Shown here in pieces: positions 7,235 through 15,400 of a DNA stretch of 32,866 nt (its first letter is position 1; each line of letters begins with the position of its first letter). Both the position numbers and the translations under genes were made by a program. The notes below the pieces were generated by a model. The model saw only the letters and a list, made by a program, of their open reading frames with translations, made no database searches and was not told where the DNA came from. The stretch is from UBA8752 sp049610565 (GTDB taxonomy: Bacteria > Bacteroidota > Bacteroidia > Flavobacteriales_D > Sanyastnellaceae), in the NCBI GenBank assembly GCA_049610565.1, contig JBMYZR010000027.1, positions 1 to 32,866 of the forward strand, in the 5' to 3' direction.

Positions 7235-9211
7235 TCAGTTGCCGGATTCGAGGGTCTCCAGCTCGTTGGTGGTGGACTCCCAATCGTTGAGCGCTTCCTG
7301 CAGCGCAGTCTGCACCTTCTCGAATTCGTAGGCCTTGTCTACGGTGGCCATCCGGTCGTCCGGATCCAGCGCGGCCATCTCCTCGTTCAGTGCCTTTTCC
7401 TGGTCCTCGAGGTCGGCAATCTGCTTCTCGAGTTTGCTGATGCGGTTCTTCAGTTTGCGGATGGCCTTCTGGTCGGCGTAGGCCTGCTTTCCTTGCTCCT
7501 TGGATTCGGTCTTGGCAGCGGCCTTGGTCTTTCCCTTCGTGTCCTTTCCGCCGGGGTTGCCGCCTGGGACGTCGCTGCGGCCCGCCTCGTAGGCGGCGAT
7601 GGTGTCGGACCGCTTCTCGACGAGGAACTGCTGGATGTCGCCGATGTATTGGCGCAGTCCGGTCGGGGTGACCTCGTAGACGAGTTCGGTCAGTTCGGTC
7701 AGGAAGTCCCGGTCGTGGCTGACGACGATGAGCGTGCCGTCGTAATGCATCAGCGCTTGCTTCAGCACGTCCTTGGCCTTCATGTCCAGGTGGTTGGTGG
7801 GCTCGTCGAGGACCAGCAGGTTGTAGGGGTGGAGCAGGAGTTTGCAGAGGGCCAGGCGCGCCTTCTCTCCTCCGGACAGGACCTTGACCTTCTTGTCCAC
7901 GTCCTCCCCGCTGAACAGGAACGCACCGAGCAGGGCGCGGACCTTTTTGCGGACCTCGCCTTCGGCTTCGTTGTCGATGGTCTCGAAGACGGTCAGGTCG
8001 CCGTCGAGCTCGTCGCTCTGGTTCTGGGCGTAATACCCGACGTCCACGTTGTGTCCGAGGCCGCATTCGCCTTCGCCCTCCAGTTCGCCGAGCAGGATGC
8101 GGGTGAGCGTGGTCTTGCCTGCGCCGTTCTTGCCCACGAGGGCCACCTTGTCCTGTCGGGCGATCATGAGGTCTACATCGCGGAAGACTTCGAGGTCCTC
8201 GAACCGCTTGCGGAGCCGCTTGGCCTCCACGACCACCTTGCCGGCACGGGGGGCAGGGGGGAAGCGGAAGCGCATTTCGGCGTTCTCGAACTGGTCGACC
8301 TCGATGCGCTCCATCTTGTCGAGCTTCTTGATGAGGCTCTGGGCAAAGGCGGCCTTGTTCTTCTTTGCGCGGAACTTGTTGATGAGTTCCTCGGTGTGGG
8401 CGATGTCCTTCTGCTGCTGCTTGGCGGCTTGTTCCTGCCGTGCGGCCTCTTCCTCGCGCCACGCCATGTACTTGCTGTACGAGGCCTTGTAATCGTGTAC
8501 GCGGAAGGAGGTGATCTCCACCGTGCGGTCGGTGACGTTGTCGAGGAAGGTCCGGTCGTGGGAGATGAGCACCATCGCGCCCGGGTAATGCTTCAGGAAG
8601 CCCTCGAGCCATTCGATGGACTCGATGTCGAGGTGGTTGGTGGGCTCGTCGAGGAGCAGGAGGTCCGGAGCGACGAGCAGGAGTTTGCCCAATTCGACGC
8701 GCATTTTCCAGCCGCCGCTGAATTCGCTCATTTTCCGGTCCATGTCGGCTGGGCGGAAGCCGAGGCCCTGAAGGACGCGCTGCGTTTTCTCCTCCTTGGC
8801 GCCGGTGCCCATGAGGGCGAGTTGGTCGTTGGCCTCGCTGAGACGGTCAATCAAGCGCGCGTAGGCATCACTTTCATAGTCGGTGCGCTCGGCGATCTCC
8901 GCGGAAATGCGTTCGACTTCGGCCTCCAGCTCCTGATAGACGGCGAAGGCACTTTGGGCCTCCTCGAGGACGGTGGCCTCCTCGTTGTGGTCCATCTCCT
9001 GGGGGAGGTACCCGATGCGGTACTCCTTGGGGGTGGCCACATTGCCCTCGCTCGGATTCTGGACCCCGGCGATGATCTTGAGGAGGGTCGATTTGCCGGC
9101 GCCGTTGCGTCCGACCAGGCCCACGCGGTCCTTGTTGCCGACGGCCAACGAGATGTTCTCGAAGAGGGTGCGCTCTCCGAAGTGGACGCCAATCTGGTTG
9201 AGGTTGAGCAT
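7235..9211 (-). CDS. ABC-F family ATPase (ribosome-associated type)
   Basis: The protein has 658 residues from the ATG giving MLNLNQIGVHFGER; this is the usual ABC-F opening, and the 10-codon longer reading is not. It has two ATP-binding cassettes and no membrane domain. Cassette 1 has Walker A GRNGAGKST (about 34-42), signature FSGGW and Walker B LLLLDEPTNHLD. Cassette 2 has Walker A GKNGAGKTT, signature LSGGEKARLAL and Walker B LLVLDEPTNHLD. The inter-domain linker is charged and helical. A C-terminal coiled coil (about 580-655, with KLKNRISKLEKQIADLED) resembles the ABC-F C-terminal domain of Uup/YheS types. ABC-F proteins bind the ribosomal E site and either aid translation or protect against antibiotics; the subtype cannot be fixed here. 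An intrinsic terminator lies 21 bases before the ATG. Confidence 0.93.
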   Translation of the reverse strand: MLNLNQIGVHFGERTLFENISLAVGNKDRVGLVGRNGAGKSTLLKIIAGVQNPSEGNVATPKEYRIGYLPQEMDHNEEATVLEEAQSAFAVYQELEAEVERISAEIAERTDYESDAYARLIDRLSEANDQLALMGTGAKEEKTQRVLQGLGFRPADMDRKMSEFSGGWKMRVELGKLLLVAPDLLLLDEPTNHLDIESIEWLEGFLKHYPGAMVLISHDRTFLDNVTDRTVEITSFRVHDYKASYSKYMAWREEEAARQEQAAKQQQKDIAHTEELINKFRAKKNKAAFAQSLIKKLDKMERIEVDQFENAEMRFRFPPAPRAGKVVVEAKRLRKRFEDLEVFRDVDLMIARQDKVALVGKNGAGKTTLTRILLGELEGEGECGLGHNVDVGYYAQNQSDELDGDLTVFETIDNEAEGEVRKKVRALLGAFLFSGEDVDKKVKVLSGGEKARLALCKLLLHPYNLLVLDEPTNHLDMKAKDVLKQALMHYDGTLIVVSHDRDFLTELTELVYEVTPTGLRQYIGDIQQFLVEKRSDTIAAYEAGRSDVPGGNPGGKDTKGKTKAAAKTESKEQGKQAYADQKAIRKLKNRISKLEKQIADLEDQEKALNEEMAALDPDDRMATVDKAYEFEKVQTALQEALNDWESTTNELETLESGN

Positions 9212-9227
9212 GGGGGACCGGGGGCAA

Positions 9228-9255
9228 TGAAAAACGCCCACAAAGGTGGGCGTTT
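9228..9255 (-). terminator. Intrinsic terminator of the gld operon
   Basis: The arms at 9232-9241 and 9246-9255 pair perfectly over 10 bases (AAACGCCCAC / GTGGGCGTTT) around a 4-base loop. On the minus strand the hairpin is followed by TTTTT (9230-9234). It lies 24 bases after the gldN stop. It is also within the 67-base gap before the ABC-F gene, so read-through of this hairpin could control ABC-F expression. Confidence 0.85.
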
Positions 9256-9278
9256 CTCGGGGTTCTTTCAGCAGTCGA

Positions 9279-10139
9279 TCAGTAGTGCCAGAGGTCGTGC
9301 TCGATGGTGAAGAGCTCGTCCTTGATGCGCTCCGATTCGAGGAGGGCGTCGAGGCCCTGCGCGTAGTCGGCGATCGAACGGTCGAAGACGTTGGTCTCCT
9401 TGACGATGTAGCTCGAGAAGTAACGCTTCTGGAAGATCTCCTCGAACGTCCGGCGTTGGGCGTCGTTCTCGTAGTTGTAGCACTCCGCGTTGGCGAAGAC
9501 GTAACGGCACTCCGGGTAGTAGAGCCAGAAGAGCGGGGCGAGGCCTTGGGAGTTGCCTTCGTCGTCCTTCTTCTCGATGATGGGCGCCATGCCGATGATG
9601 CGCACGTGGCGCTGGCTGCGCTGGCGGTCCCACACCCAGTCCTCCTTGAGGCGGTAGCGCACGATGTCCTGGCTGTTGAGGCTGGTCTGGGCCTCCATGG
9701 AACCGATCACCTCACCGGTCACGGGATCGAACTGGGGAATGATCACCGTCGGATTCAGGACAGAGTCAACCTGCGTGCCCGTGTAGGGGTAGCGGAATTC
9801 ATCGTCGTTACCGGCTGGGCCCGTGCCATAGGCGGTCAGGGAGCCTTCCACCTCGAGGGCGTAGCGGATCACATCGAAGAGGTTCTTCCGGTCCTCGATC
9901 GGGTCGACCGGGAAGTAGAACATCTGGTTGATCTTCTGGCGAAGGTCGATGTCCTGCCAGATGCGGCGCACGTACATCACGTCCGCCTCGCGAAGGGCAG
10001 GGTAGGGGATGACCCGCTTCGTGAGGTTGGTTTCCTTCACATAGGCACCGTCGAGGACGGTTTGCGTCTGGGCCTCGACCGAGAGGGCCACGGCGAGAAC
10101 GCAGAGGAGGGTCACGAGATGGCGTGCTGCTTTCATCAT
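9279..10139 (-). CDS. gldN: Type IX secretion system protein GldN (PorN)
   Basis: The protein has 286 residues, typical for GldN. A Sec signal peptide covers about residues 1-24 (ends VEAQ). The mature part contains the GldN hallmark stretch around residues 50-80: VMYVRRIWQDIDLRQKINQMFYFP, split here as VMYVRRIWQDID and RQKINQMFYFP, then later LFWLYYPECR and RRTFEEIFQKR near the C-terminus. GldN is a periplasmic partner of the GldK lipoprotein; together they form ring structures associated with the outer membrane part of the T9SS. It is the last gene of the porP-gldKLMN set. Its ATG shares one base with the gldM stop (a second ATG follows directly), and the operon terminator lies 24 bases beyond its stop. 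Confidence 0.95.
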   Translation of the reverse strand: MMKAARHLVTLLCVLAVALSVEAQTQTVLDGAYVKETNLTKRVIPYPALREADVMYVRRIWQDIDLRQKINQMFYFPVDPIEDRKNLFDVIRYALEVEGSLTAYGTGPAGNDDEFRYPYTGTQVDSVLNPTVIIPQFDPVTGEVIGSMEAQTSLNSQDIVRYRLKEDWVWDRQRSQRHVRIIGMAPIIEKKDDEGNSQGLAPLFWLYYPECRYVFANAECYNYENDAQRRTFEEIFQKRYFSSYIVKETNVFDRSIADYAQGLDALLESERIKDELFTIEHDLWHY

Positions 10140-11854
10140 CAGATCACTTTGAGTTTCATGGTGGGCAACGCACGTTCCGTGCCGTCGGGCATGGACACGA
10201 CGATGTCCTCAATGTACACGACGGAACCCCGCCCGATGGAACGGAAGAGCTCTTTCATGTTGGAGGTCACCAAGTTGGAGTTGCTGCTTTGCTCGACGAA
10301 GGTGCCGCCTTTGGTGACGGTCACGTTGAACCGCTTCACCTTGACCTCCACGTCGAAGTCGAAGTTCTCCATGAGGGCACCCACGGAGGGGGCGTTCTCG
10401 AGGAGGACCTTCGTGATGGTCTTGTCCGACGGCTTCTTGCCGGCGAAACGGGGGGAGGGGTCGGGAATCCGCTTCACACGGAATTCACGGCCGGGCAGGC
10501 TTTTCTTGCTGCCGTCCGGCAACGTGGCCGTCACGACGATTTCGGCACTTTCTCCGGCACCGGGATCGACCACGAACGTCTCGCCGTCGGGCTTGATGCG
10601 GTGACCGCCCGTGATGCGGACGTCCAGTTTGTCGCTGCTGACACCGGGCACGGAAATCTCGACGGGGTTCGGGACACCGCGGTAGAACACGTTCATCTTG
10701 GTCGGGCTCACCACGAGGGCGGGCTCGGCGACGGTGAACTCCGGCGTGTAGAAGGGGTAGTCACCGACGTTTCCGTCCGGTCCCTGGAACCGGATGAGGC
10801 CCTTGTAGTTCCGCTCGCCGAGGGGCATGCCCTTGGTGGAGATGCGGAGCTGACCGAGGCCCCCTTCGATGTCGAGGGCGTCCTTGCCGGTGTAGTCGAG
10901 GTTGGTCGAATCCCGGCCGTCGAAGGCGCGGTCATCGACGTAGATGTCGGGGCTGTTCGTGGCGTCGAAGGCCGCGAGCAGCACGCTGGCCCGGAAACTG
11001 TCCCCGCGCAGGATGTAGTTGCTCTCGGGAACGACGAGCGGCATCAGGTTGGTGAACTTGTAGCTCTTGCCCTCGATGCCGGCGATCAGCTCGGTCATCA
11101 TGTTGGACTTGGCGTTTTCCACGTCAATCTGCAGCTTGGACAGGATCGGGATGACGGCTGCAATCGGCACGTCAAAGAAGTTGGCCGCTTCCCAGAGTAC
11201 CTCCTTGCCGTCCTCCATTTCGCGCTCGTAGACGAACGTTTTGTCGAAGGAGGCCTGCAGTCCAGGGGAGACGTCAAACTTGTTGCCCACGAAGTCCGTG
11301 AAGGACACGCTTTTGAGTTCGTCGCGGAATCCCTCCAGCTTGGCCTTGAGGTTGCTCGCGGAGAACTCTCCATCCTTGGGAGAGCCGGGATCGCTGCCCA
11401 CGAGGTAGGCGGTGATTTCCTGGTACTCGTCCTTCTTCTCGAGGAACTTGATGTTGAGCACCGTGTCACGCCGCAGGACATTGTCCCTGGCGATGTACTT
11501 CGACAAATCACCTCCGGCTTCGACCACTTCCCGCTCACCACTGGCCACGGCCATGATGTTGGCCTTGAGCTGGGTGATGTGGTTGTAGAGGTCGTCGGCC
11601 TTCTTTTCGATGTCCTTGGCCGCGTCGTAGTACGGCTTCACTTTTTGCTGGTCCTGGAGGTACTTGGCCTCGAAGTCCAACATGGTTTCCCGGGACTTGC
11701 CCTGGACGGTCTGGTCGGTCTTGCGCAGACCGTTCTCCACCTTGACGAATCCGTTGAGGATTTCCTTGGAGATGTTGAGAGCCAGAAGGGCCGTCAGGAC
11801 GAGGTACATCATCCCGATCATCTTCTGACGCGGCGTTTCCTTGCCTCCTGCCAT
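10139..11854 (-). CDS. gldM: Type IX secretion system motor protein GldM (PorM)
   Basis: The protein has 571 residues, close to the family's usual length. It opens with MAGGKETPRQKMIGMMYLV; a single transmembrane helix at about residues 12-30 is followed by a long periplasmic part. Its first section is helical and charged, and the later beta-rich domains include the IDVENAKSNMM motif near 245 and the LVVPESNYILRGDSF motif near 277-291, both conserved in GldM. GldM dimers form a rod from the inner membrane to the GldK/N ring and, with GldL, turn proton flow into motion that drives T9SS export and gliding. The gene follows gldL by 29 bases and overlaps gldN by one base. Confidence 0.95.
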   Translation of the reverse strand: MAGGKETPRQKMIGMMYLVLTALLALNISKEILNGFVKVENGLRKTDQTVQGKSRETMLDFEAKYLQDQQKVKPYYDAAKDIEKKADDLYNHITQLKANIMAVASGEREVVEAGGDLSKYIARDNVLRRDTVLNIKFLEKKDEYQEITAYLVGSDPGSPKDGEFSASNLKAKLEGFRDELKSVSFTDFVGNKFDVSPGLQASFDKTFVYEREMEDGKEVLWEAANFFDVPIAAVIPILSKLQIDVENAKSNMMTELIAGIEGKSYKFTNLMPLVVPESNYILRGDSFRASVLLAAFDATNSPDIYVDDRAFDGRDSTNLDYTGKDALDIEGGLGQLRISTKGMPLGERNYKGLIRFQGPDGNVGDYPFYTPEFTVAEPALVVSPTKMNVFYRGVPNPVEISVPGVSSDKLDVRITGGHRIKPDGETFVVDPGAGESAEIVVTATLPDGSKKSLPGREFRVKRIPDPSPRFAGKKPSDKTITKVLLENAPSVGALMENFDFDVEVKVKRFNVTVTKGGTFVEQSSNSNLVTSNMKELFRSIGRGSVVYIEDIVVSMPDGTERALPTMKLKVI

Positions 11855-11883
11855 GATCTAGTGCGTGTGGGAGAGGAGGAAAA

Positions 11884-12696
11884 TCAGCCGCGGGAGTTGC
11901 CCATGGCGTTGAGCATGTTGGAGTACACCGTGTTGAGGGCCTCCAGGTTGGTGGAGAGTTCGGCGATGTTGTCCTTGTACTTCTTGGTGTCCTCGACGCT
12001 GTCGTTGAGGTTCTGAACGAGGGCGCCCATGCCTTCGAAGAGCTGGCGGCTCGTCTCCATCTGCTGGAGCTGCGCCTCGTACATGCCGTTGAGGCTGCCG
12101 AGGTTCTCGTTCATCTTCTGGAGCTGCTCACCGGCAGCGGCACCCATTTCCTTGTTGTCGGAGAGACCGGTGAGGGACTCGCTGACCTGCGTGTAGGTGT
12201 CGGTCAGGCCGTTCACCTTTTCGGTGGCGCTGCGGAGGGCCCCACCGTACTCGCTGGTGGCGGCAGCGGCATCGGTCACTTCGCTGAGTTGCATGGCCTG
12301 GTCGCCGAGGTGGCGCATGCCGTCTCCCAGTCGGGAGAGGACGGCGTTGTCCACGCCGGCATCCTTGAGCATGTCGTCCAGTTGGTCCACGGGCTTCTTG
12401 GGGGGAGCGGCTTCACCATCCTCGATGGCCAGCTCCGGGTAGACGAGTTCCCACTTCGGGTCCGAGTGCGGCTTTTCGAACGCGGACATGAGGAAGATGA
12501 AGGCCTCGGTGCCAAGTCCGATGATCAGCATCTCGGAGGCGCCCTCCCAGTGCTCGATCTTGAACAGGGCGCCGATGATCACGATGGATGCACCGATTCC
12601 GTACAGTTTGGCCATGCCTGATTTCCAGGCTTTGCTCTCGTTGAACGGCTTCTTCTTCTTGCCTCCGACTGCGGGGCTCTTCTTGTTTTTTGCCAT
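11884..12696 (-). CDS. gldL: Type IX secretion system motor protein GldL (PorL)
   Basis: The protein has 270 residues from the ATG giving MAKNKKSPAV; a longer reading runs into the gldK gap and has no GldL character. After a Lys-rich N-terminus come two transmembrane helices at about residues 31-48 (YGIGASIVIIGALFKIEHW) and 55-74 (LIIGLGTEAFIFLMSAFE). The charged and polar residues Y32, K46, H49 and E64 fall within or at the edges of the helices, at positions like those considered important for proton use in the GldLM motor. The cytoplasmic tail carries the KWELVYPEL motif and a long helical, Gln/Met/Asn-rich region. GldL forms the stator-like ring around the GldM helices. It follows gldK by 80 bases. 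Confidence 0.95.
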   Translation of the reverse strand: MAKNKKSPAVGGKKKKPFNESKAWKSGMAKLYGIGASIVIIGALFKIEHWEGASEMLIIGLGTEAFIFLMSAFEKPHSDPKWELVYPELAIEDGEAAPPKKPVDQLDDMLKDAGVDNAVLSRLGDGMRHLGDQAMQLSEVTDAAAATSEYGGALRSATEKVNGLTDTYTQVSESLTGLSDNKEMGAAAGEQLQKMNENLGSLNGMYEAQLQQMETSRQLFEGMGALVQNLNDSVEDTKKYKDNIAELSTNLEALNTVYSNMLNAMGNSRG

Positions 12697-12776
12697 GGTG
12701 CTTGCAGGTTCTGGTGGGTCACCCCCGGCGGGTTTCATGCGCTGGTGAGGGGAGTGCCCCGGATGGGGTTGGGGGA

Positions 12777-14144
12777 TTAATTGAAGTCTTCCGGATCCAC
12801 ATTCTTGCCGCGGCCGAGGTAGCTCATGGCGCTGCGGAATCCGATGTACGATTTGGCCGTGTCCTGGTACTCGAAGGAACGCGTACCGGTCTGGCAATAG
12901 TATCCGATGTCTTTCCAGCTGCCGCCGCGGATCACCTTGCGCTTGAGGCTCGGGGGATCGTCCGCCTTGGCATTGTACTCATACTCGGGGCTCATGTCGT
13001 GGCTGAAGTCGTAGACGGTCTCGTCGAAGGCGGTGTTGGTCCACTCGGCGACGTTGCCGGCCATCTGGTACAGGCCGTAGTCGTTCGGGCTGTAGCTCTC
13101 CACGGGCACGGTGTGGCAACCGGCGTCCTCCACGTAGTCACCGCGCATCGGCTTGAAGTTGGCCAACGGGCAACCGTAGATGTTCCGGATGTACGGTCCA
13201 CCCCACGGGAAGGGAGCGAGGTCCAGTCCACCGCGGGCGGCGAATTCCCACTCCGCCTCGCTGGGCAGGCGGAATTTCTGCACCATGGTCTCGCCGTTGG
13301 CGCGCTTCCAGGTGGCGAGCAGTTGGGTTCTCCAGGCGTTGAAGGCCCGGGCTTGGCCCCAGGTCACACCGACCACGGGGTAGTCGTCGTAGGCGGGGTG
13401 CCAGAAGTAGGTCTCCGTGAGCGGCTCATTGAAGCCGTAGGTGAAGTCGCGGATCCAGCACAGCGTGTCGGGGTACACGTTGGTGTTCTCCTCGATGATG
13501 AACTGGGCGCGGTCACTGTGTCCGCGGACGCTGTTGAGCTGACCGAGCTGGTTGGGCTCGTTGATCTCGAAGTCGAGGCCACTCTTGAGCGCTGCCGCCT
13601 GGAGGTTGACCCAGAAGTACTTGAAGTTGAGCTTCCGGGTGTCGATCTCGCGGGCATCGTAGAAGCGGTCGGAGCCTTGGAAGTAGAACTCGTCGTAGAG
13701 GGCGTCGAAGATGTCCTCGTTCTCCCAATCGATGGGCTCGTCCCAATTGAGGACATAGCCCTTGTTGATGAAGCGGTCGAGTTCCCGGCCCTGGTCATCC
13801 TCGGTCCGGAAGTACTCCTCGAAGTCGTTTTCCTGGAGGACATCGCGGAACAGGCTGTCCCGGACCCAGTACACGAACTGGCGGTACTCGTTGTTCGAGA
13901 TCTCGTGGATGTCGATGTAGAAGGCGGGGATGGTGACGGTCTTGGAGCGGGACGTCAGGGCGTAGGGCACGTCCTGGTCGCTCGGACCCATCGTGTAGGA
14001 GCCGTAGTGGATGTAGTTCATCCCGTAGGGATTCACTTGCACCCAGTCCTCCCGCGGGTACACGCCAACCACCTCTCCGGCAGGGCCGCCGTAGCAGCTC
14101 GCCAGCGTGATGGCGCACAAGGCGATGATCGCAGCGTTTCTCAT
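12777..14144 (-). CDS. gldK: Type IX secretion system lipoprotein GldK (PorK)
   Basis: The protein has 455 residues. A lipoprotein signal ends ITLASC, with C17 as the lipidated residue. The body (about 40-440) has the formylglycine-generating-enzyme/sulfatase-modifying fold: GSYTMGPSDQD, IDIHEISNNEYRQFV, RLPSEAEWEFAARGG, YQMAGNVAEWT, VIRGGSWKD and GFRSAMSYL. GldK is not an oxidase; it keeps the fold as a structural part of the outer-membrane-linked GldK/GldN rings of the T9SS. It ends DPEDFN. The gene is first of the gldKLMN set, with the porP-like gene 104 bases upstream on the same strand and no promoter-like box recognised between them, so it is probably co-transcribed with that gene. Confidence 0.95.
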   Translation of the reverse strand: MRNAAIIALCAITLASCYGGPAGEVVGVYPREDWVQVNPYGMNYIHYGSYTMGPSDQDVPYALTSRSKTVTIPAFYIDIHEISNNEYRQFVYWVRDSLFRDVLQENDFEEYFRTEDDQGRELDRFINKGYVLNWDEPIDWENEDIFDALYDEFYFQGSDRFYDAREIDTRKLNFKYFWVNLQAAALKSGLDFEINEPNQLGQLNSVRGHSDRAQFIIEENTNVYPDTLCWIRDFTYGFNEPLTETYFWHPAYDDYPVVGVTWGQARAFNAWRTQLLATWKRANGETMVQKFRLPSEAEWEFAARGGLDLAPFPWGGPYIRNIYGCPLANFKPMRGDYVEDAGCHTVPVESYSPNDYGLYQMAGNVAEWTNTAFDETVYDFSHDMSPEYEYNAKADDPPSLKRKVIRGGSWKDIGYYCQTGTRSFEYQDTAKSYIGFRSAMSYLGRGKNVDPEDFN

Positions 14145-14248
14145 GGTTTCTATCCTTTGTCGAACGGTTTCCGTCCGGTAGCGGGGCTTGCAGAACTCCC
14201 CTCTACGCGGAAATCAACGTGCAGGTTTCGTCAATTGTTGCCCAATCC

Positions 14249-15199
14249 TCAGAGGAATCGGGGGTTTGCGTGACGGGACTGCATGGGAATCCGTTCGAAG
14301 TTGAACATGTACGAGACGAAGATTTCGTGGGAGCCGGAGCTGTAGTTCGCCACCTCACTGAGCGTGGCGTCATAGCTGTAGCCGAAGCGGAAGATCTGCT
14401 CCGAGCGGCTGAGCTTCTCGGACTTGGTCTTGCCGTATTCGAAGCCGATGACCGGGGCCACGGCATCGCCAGGGCGGATGGAGAGGCCTCCGTAGAGGAG
14501 CTCGTTCCACAGCACGTTGGCGTGGAGGTCCACGGTGGTGGCGTTGAGGTCGGTCTTGGCGAGCAGGTGGGAGCGGAGGCGGAGGGAGCCGTCGCCGAGG
14601 GCCTGCTCGTAGCCGGCCTGTACGTAAAGGTGACGGACGCTGGACACGTTGAGGTCCTGCAGGTCGGTGGCGGCGAGGCGGGTGGTGCTGAGTCCGGCGT
14701 AGAAGCTGCCGGGCACGCGGTACATCACACCGAGGTCGGCGTCGATGGTGGTTCCGCTCTTGGAGCTCTGGGGGATGACCGCGTCGTTGTCATCGATGTA
14801 GATCCAGTCGTTGCCGAGGGTCTTGCCCATGTAGTTCGCTGCCACACCTACGCTGAGGATGCCACCGTTGGCATCGGGGTCCATGTGGTAGGCGTAGGCC
14901 AGTTTGACGACGGTGTTCTGCTCCTGACCGAGTTCGTCCTGGAAGAAGCTCAGGCCGATGCCGCCGGGGATGAACCCGGGCTTGCCGCTGTACTGGACGA
15001 GGGCGGTCGACGGGTTGAGGTCGAGGCCTCCCCACTGGTCGCGGTAGAACGCGTTGACGTACTGCAAGCGCTCAGCACCGGCGAAGGCCGGGTTGAAGGA
15101 CAAGCGGTCCTGGTAAAACTGCGTGAGCTGGGGGTCCTGTTGGGCCGTGGCGACGGCGCTGACGAGGAGGACAGACAGTACGATCAGAAGGCGGTTCAT
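14249..15199 (-). CDS. PorP/SprF-family type IX secretion system outer-membrane protein
   Basis: The protein has 316 residues from the ATG giving MNRLLIVLSV; the 35-codon upstream extension is rejected because it has no signal peptide at its start. Residues 1-20 are a Sec signal peptide (cleavage near ATAQ). The mature start QDPQLTQFYQDRLSFNPAFAGA is the hallmark of PorP/SprF, here as QDPQLTQFYQ and FNPAFAGA. The rest is strand-rich, with Gly-Tyr-Ser patterns and a C-terminal EIFVSYMFNF. Family members are beta-barrel proteins; some associate with the T9SS, others anchor secreted adhesins such as SprB. Position directly ahead of gldK favours the T9SS-linked PorP role. A possible -7 box lies 56 bases upstream. 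Confidence 0.9.
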   Translation of the reverse strand: MNRLLIVLSVLLVSAVATAQQDPQLTQFYQDRLSFNPAFAGAERLQYVNAFYRDQWGGLDLNPSTALVQYSGKPGFIPGGIGLSFFQDELGQEQNTVVKLAYAYHMDPDANGGILSVGVAANYMGKTLGNDWIYIDDNDAVIPQSSKSGTTIDADLGVMYRVPGSFYAGLSTTRLAATDLQDLNVSSVRHLYVQAGYEQALGDGSLRLRSHLLAKTDLNATTVDLHANVLWNELLYGGLSIRPGDAVAPVIGFEYGKTKSEKLSRSEQIFRFGYSYDATLSEVANYSSGSHEIFVSYMFNFERIPMQSRHANPRFL

Positions 15200-15254
15200 T
15201 CCAAACAGCTGATTTTCAAACGGTTCCTTGCTTAGGTCACCCGAGGGTGAGCGG

Positions 15255-15262
15255 CTAATATA
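15255..15262 (-). promoter_or_regulatory. Candidate -7 box for the porP-gldKLMN operon
   Basis: On the minus strand TATATTAG lies 55 bases before the porP-like ATG and differs from TAnnTTTG at one base. A TTTG lies 25 bases further upstream, somewhat too far for the usual -33 spacing. It is the best-placed candidate in the 201-base gap, which otherwise holds one inverted repeat. Confidence 0.3.
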
Positions 15263-15345
15263 CCCAAAATGCTGCAGCTTGCGCCTGCAAACTCGATTAT
15301 CCAACCTTCATCGTTGATTTCGTGTGAATAGGTTGAAAACCAGTG

Positions 15346-15367
15346 TTTTCGCGGAATGCCGCGGAAA
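15346..15367. repeat. Inverted repeat of unknown role
   Basis: The arms TTTTCGCGG (15346-15354) and CCGCGGAAA (15359-15367) pair over 9 positions with one G-T pair, around the loop AATG. Neither strand has a T-run after it, so it does not look like a normal terminator. It lies 34 bases after the arginase-like stop and about 85 bases upstream of the candidate porP -7 box. Confidence 0.4.
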
Positions 15368-15400
15368 TGGCCCCTCCGGGAGCCCCATTGACCCAGCCGG

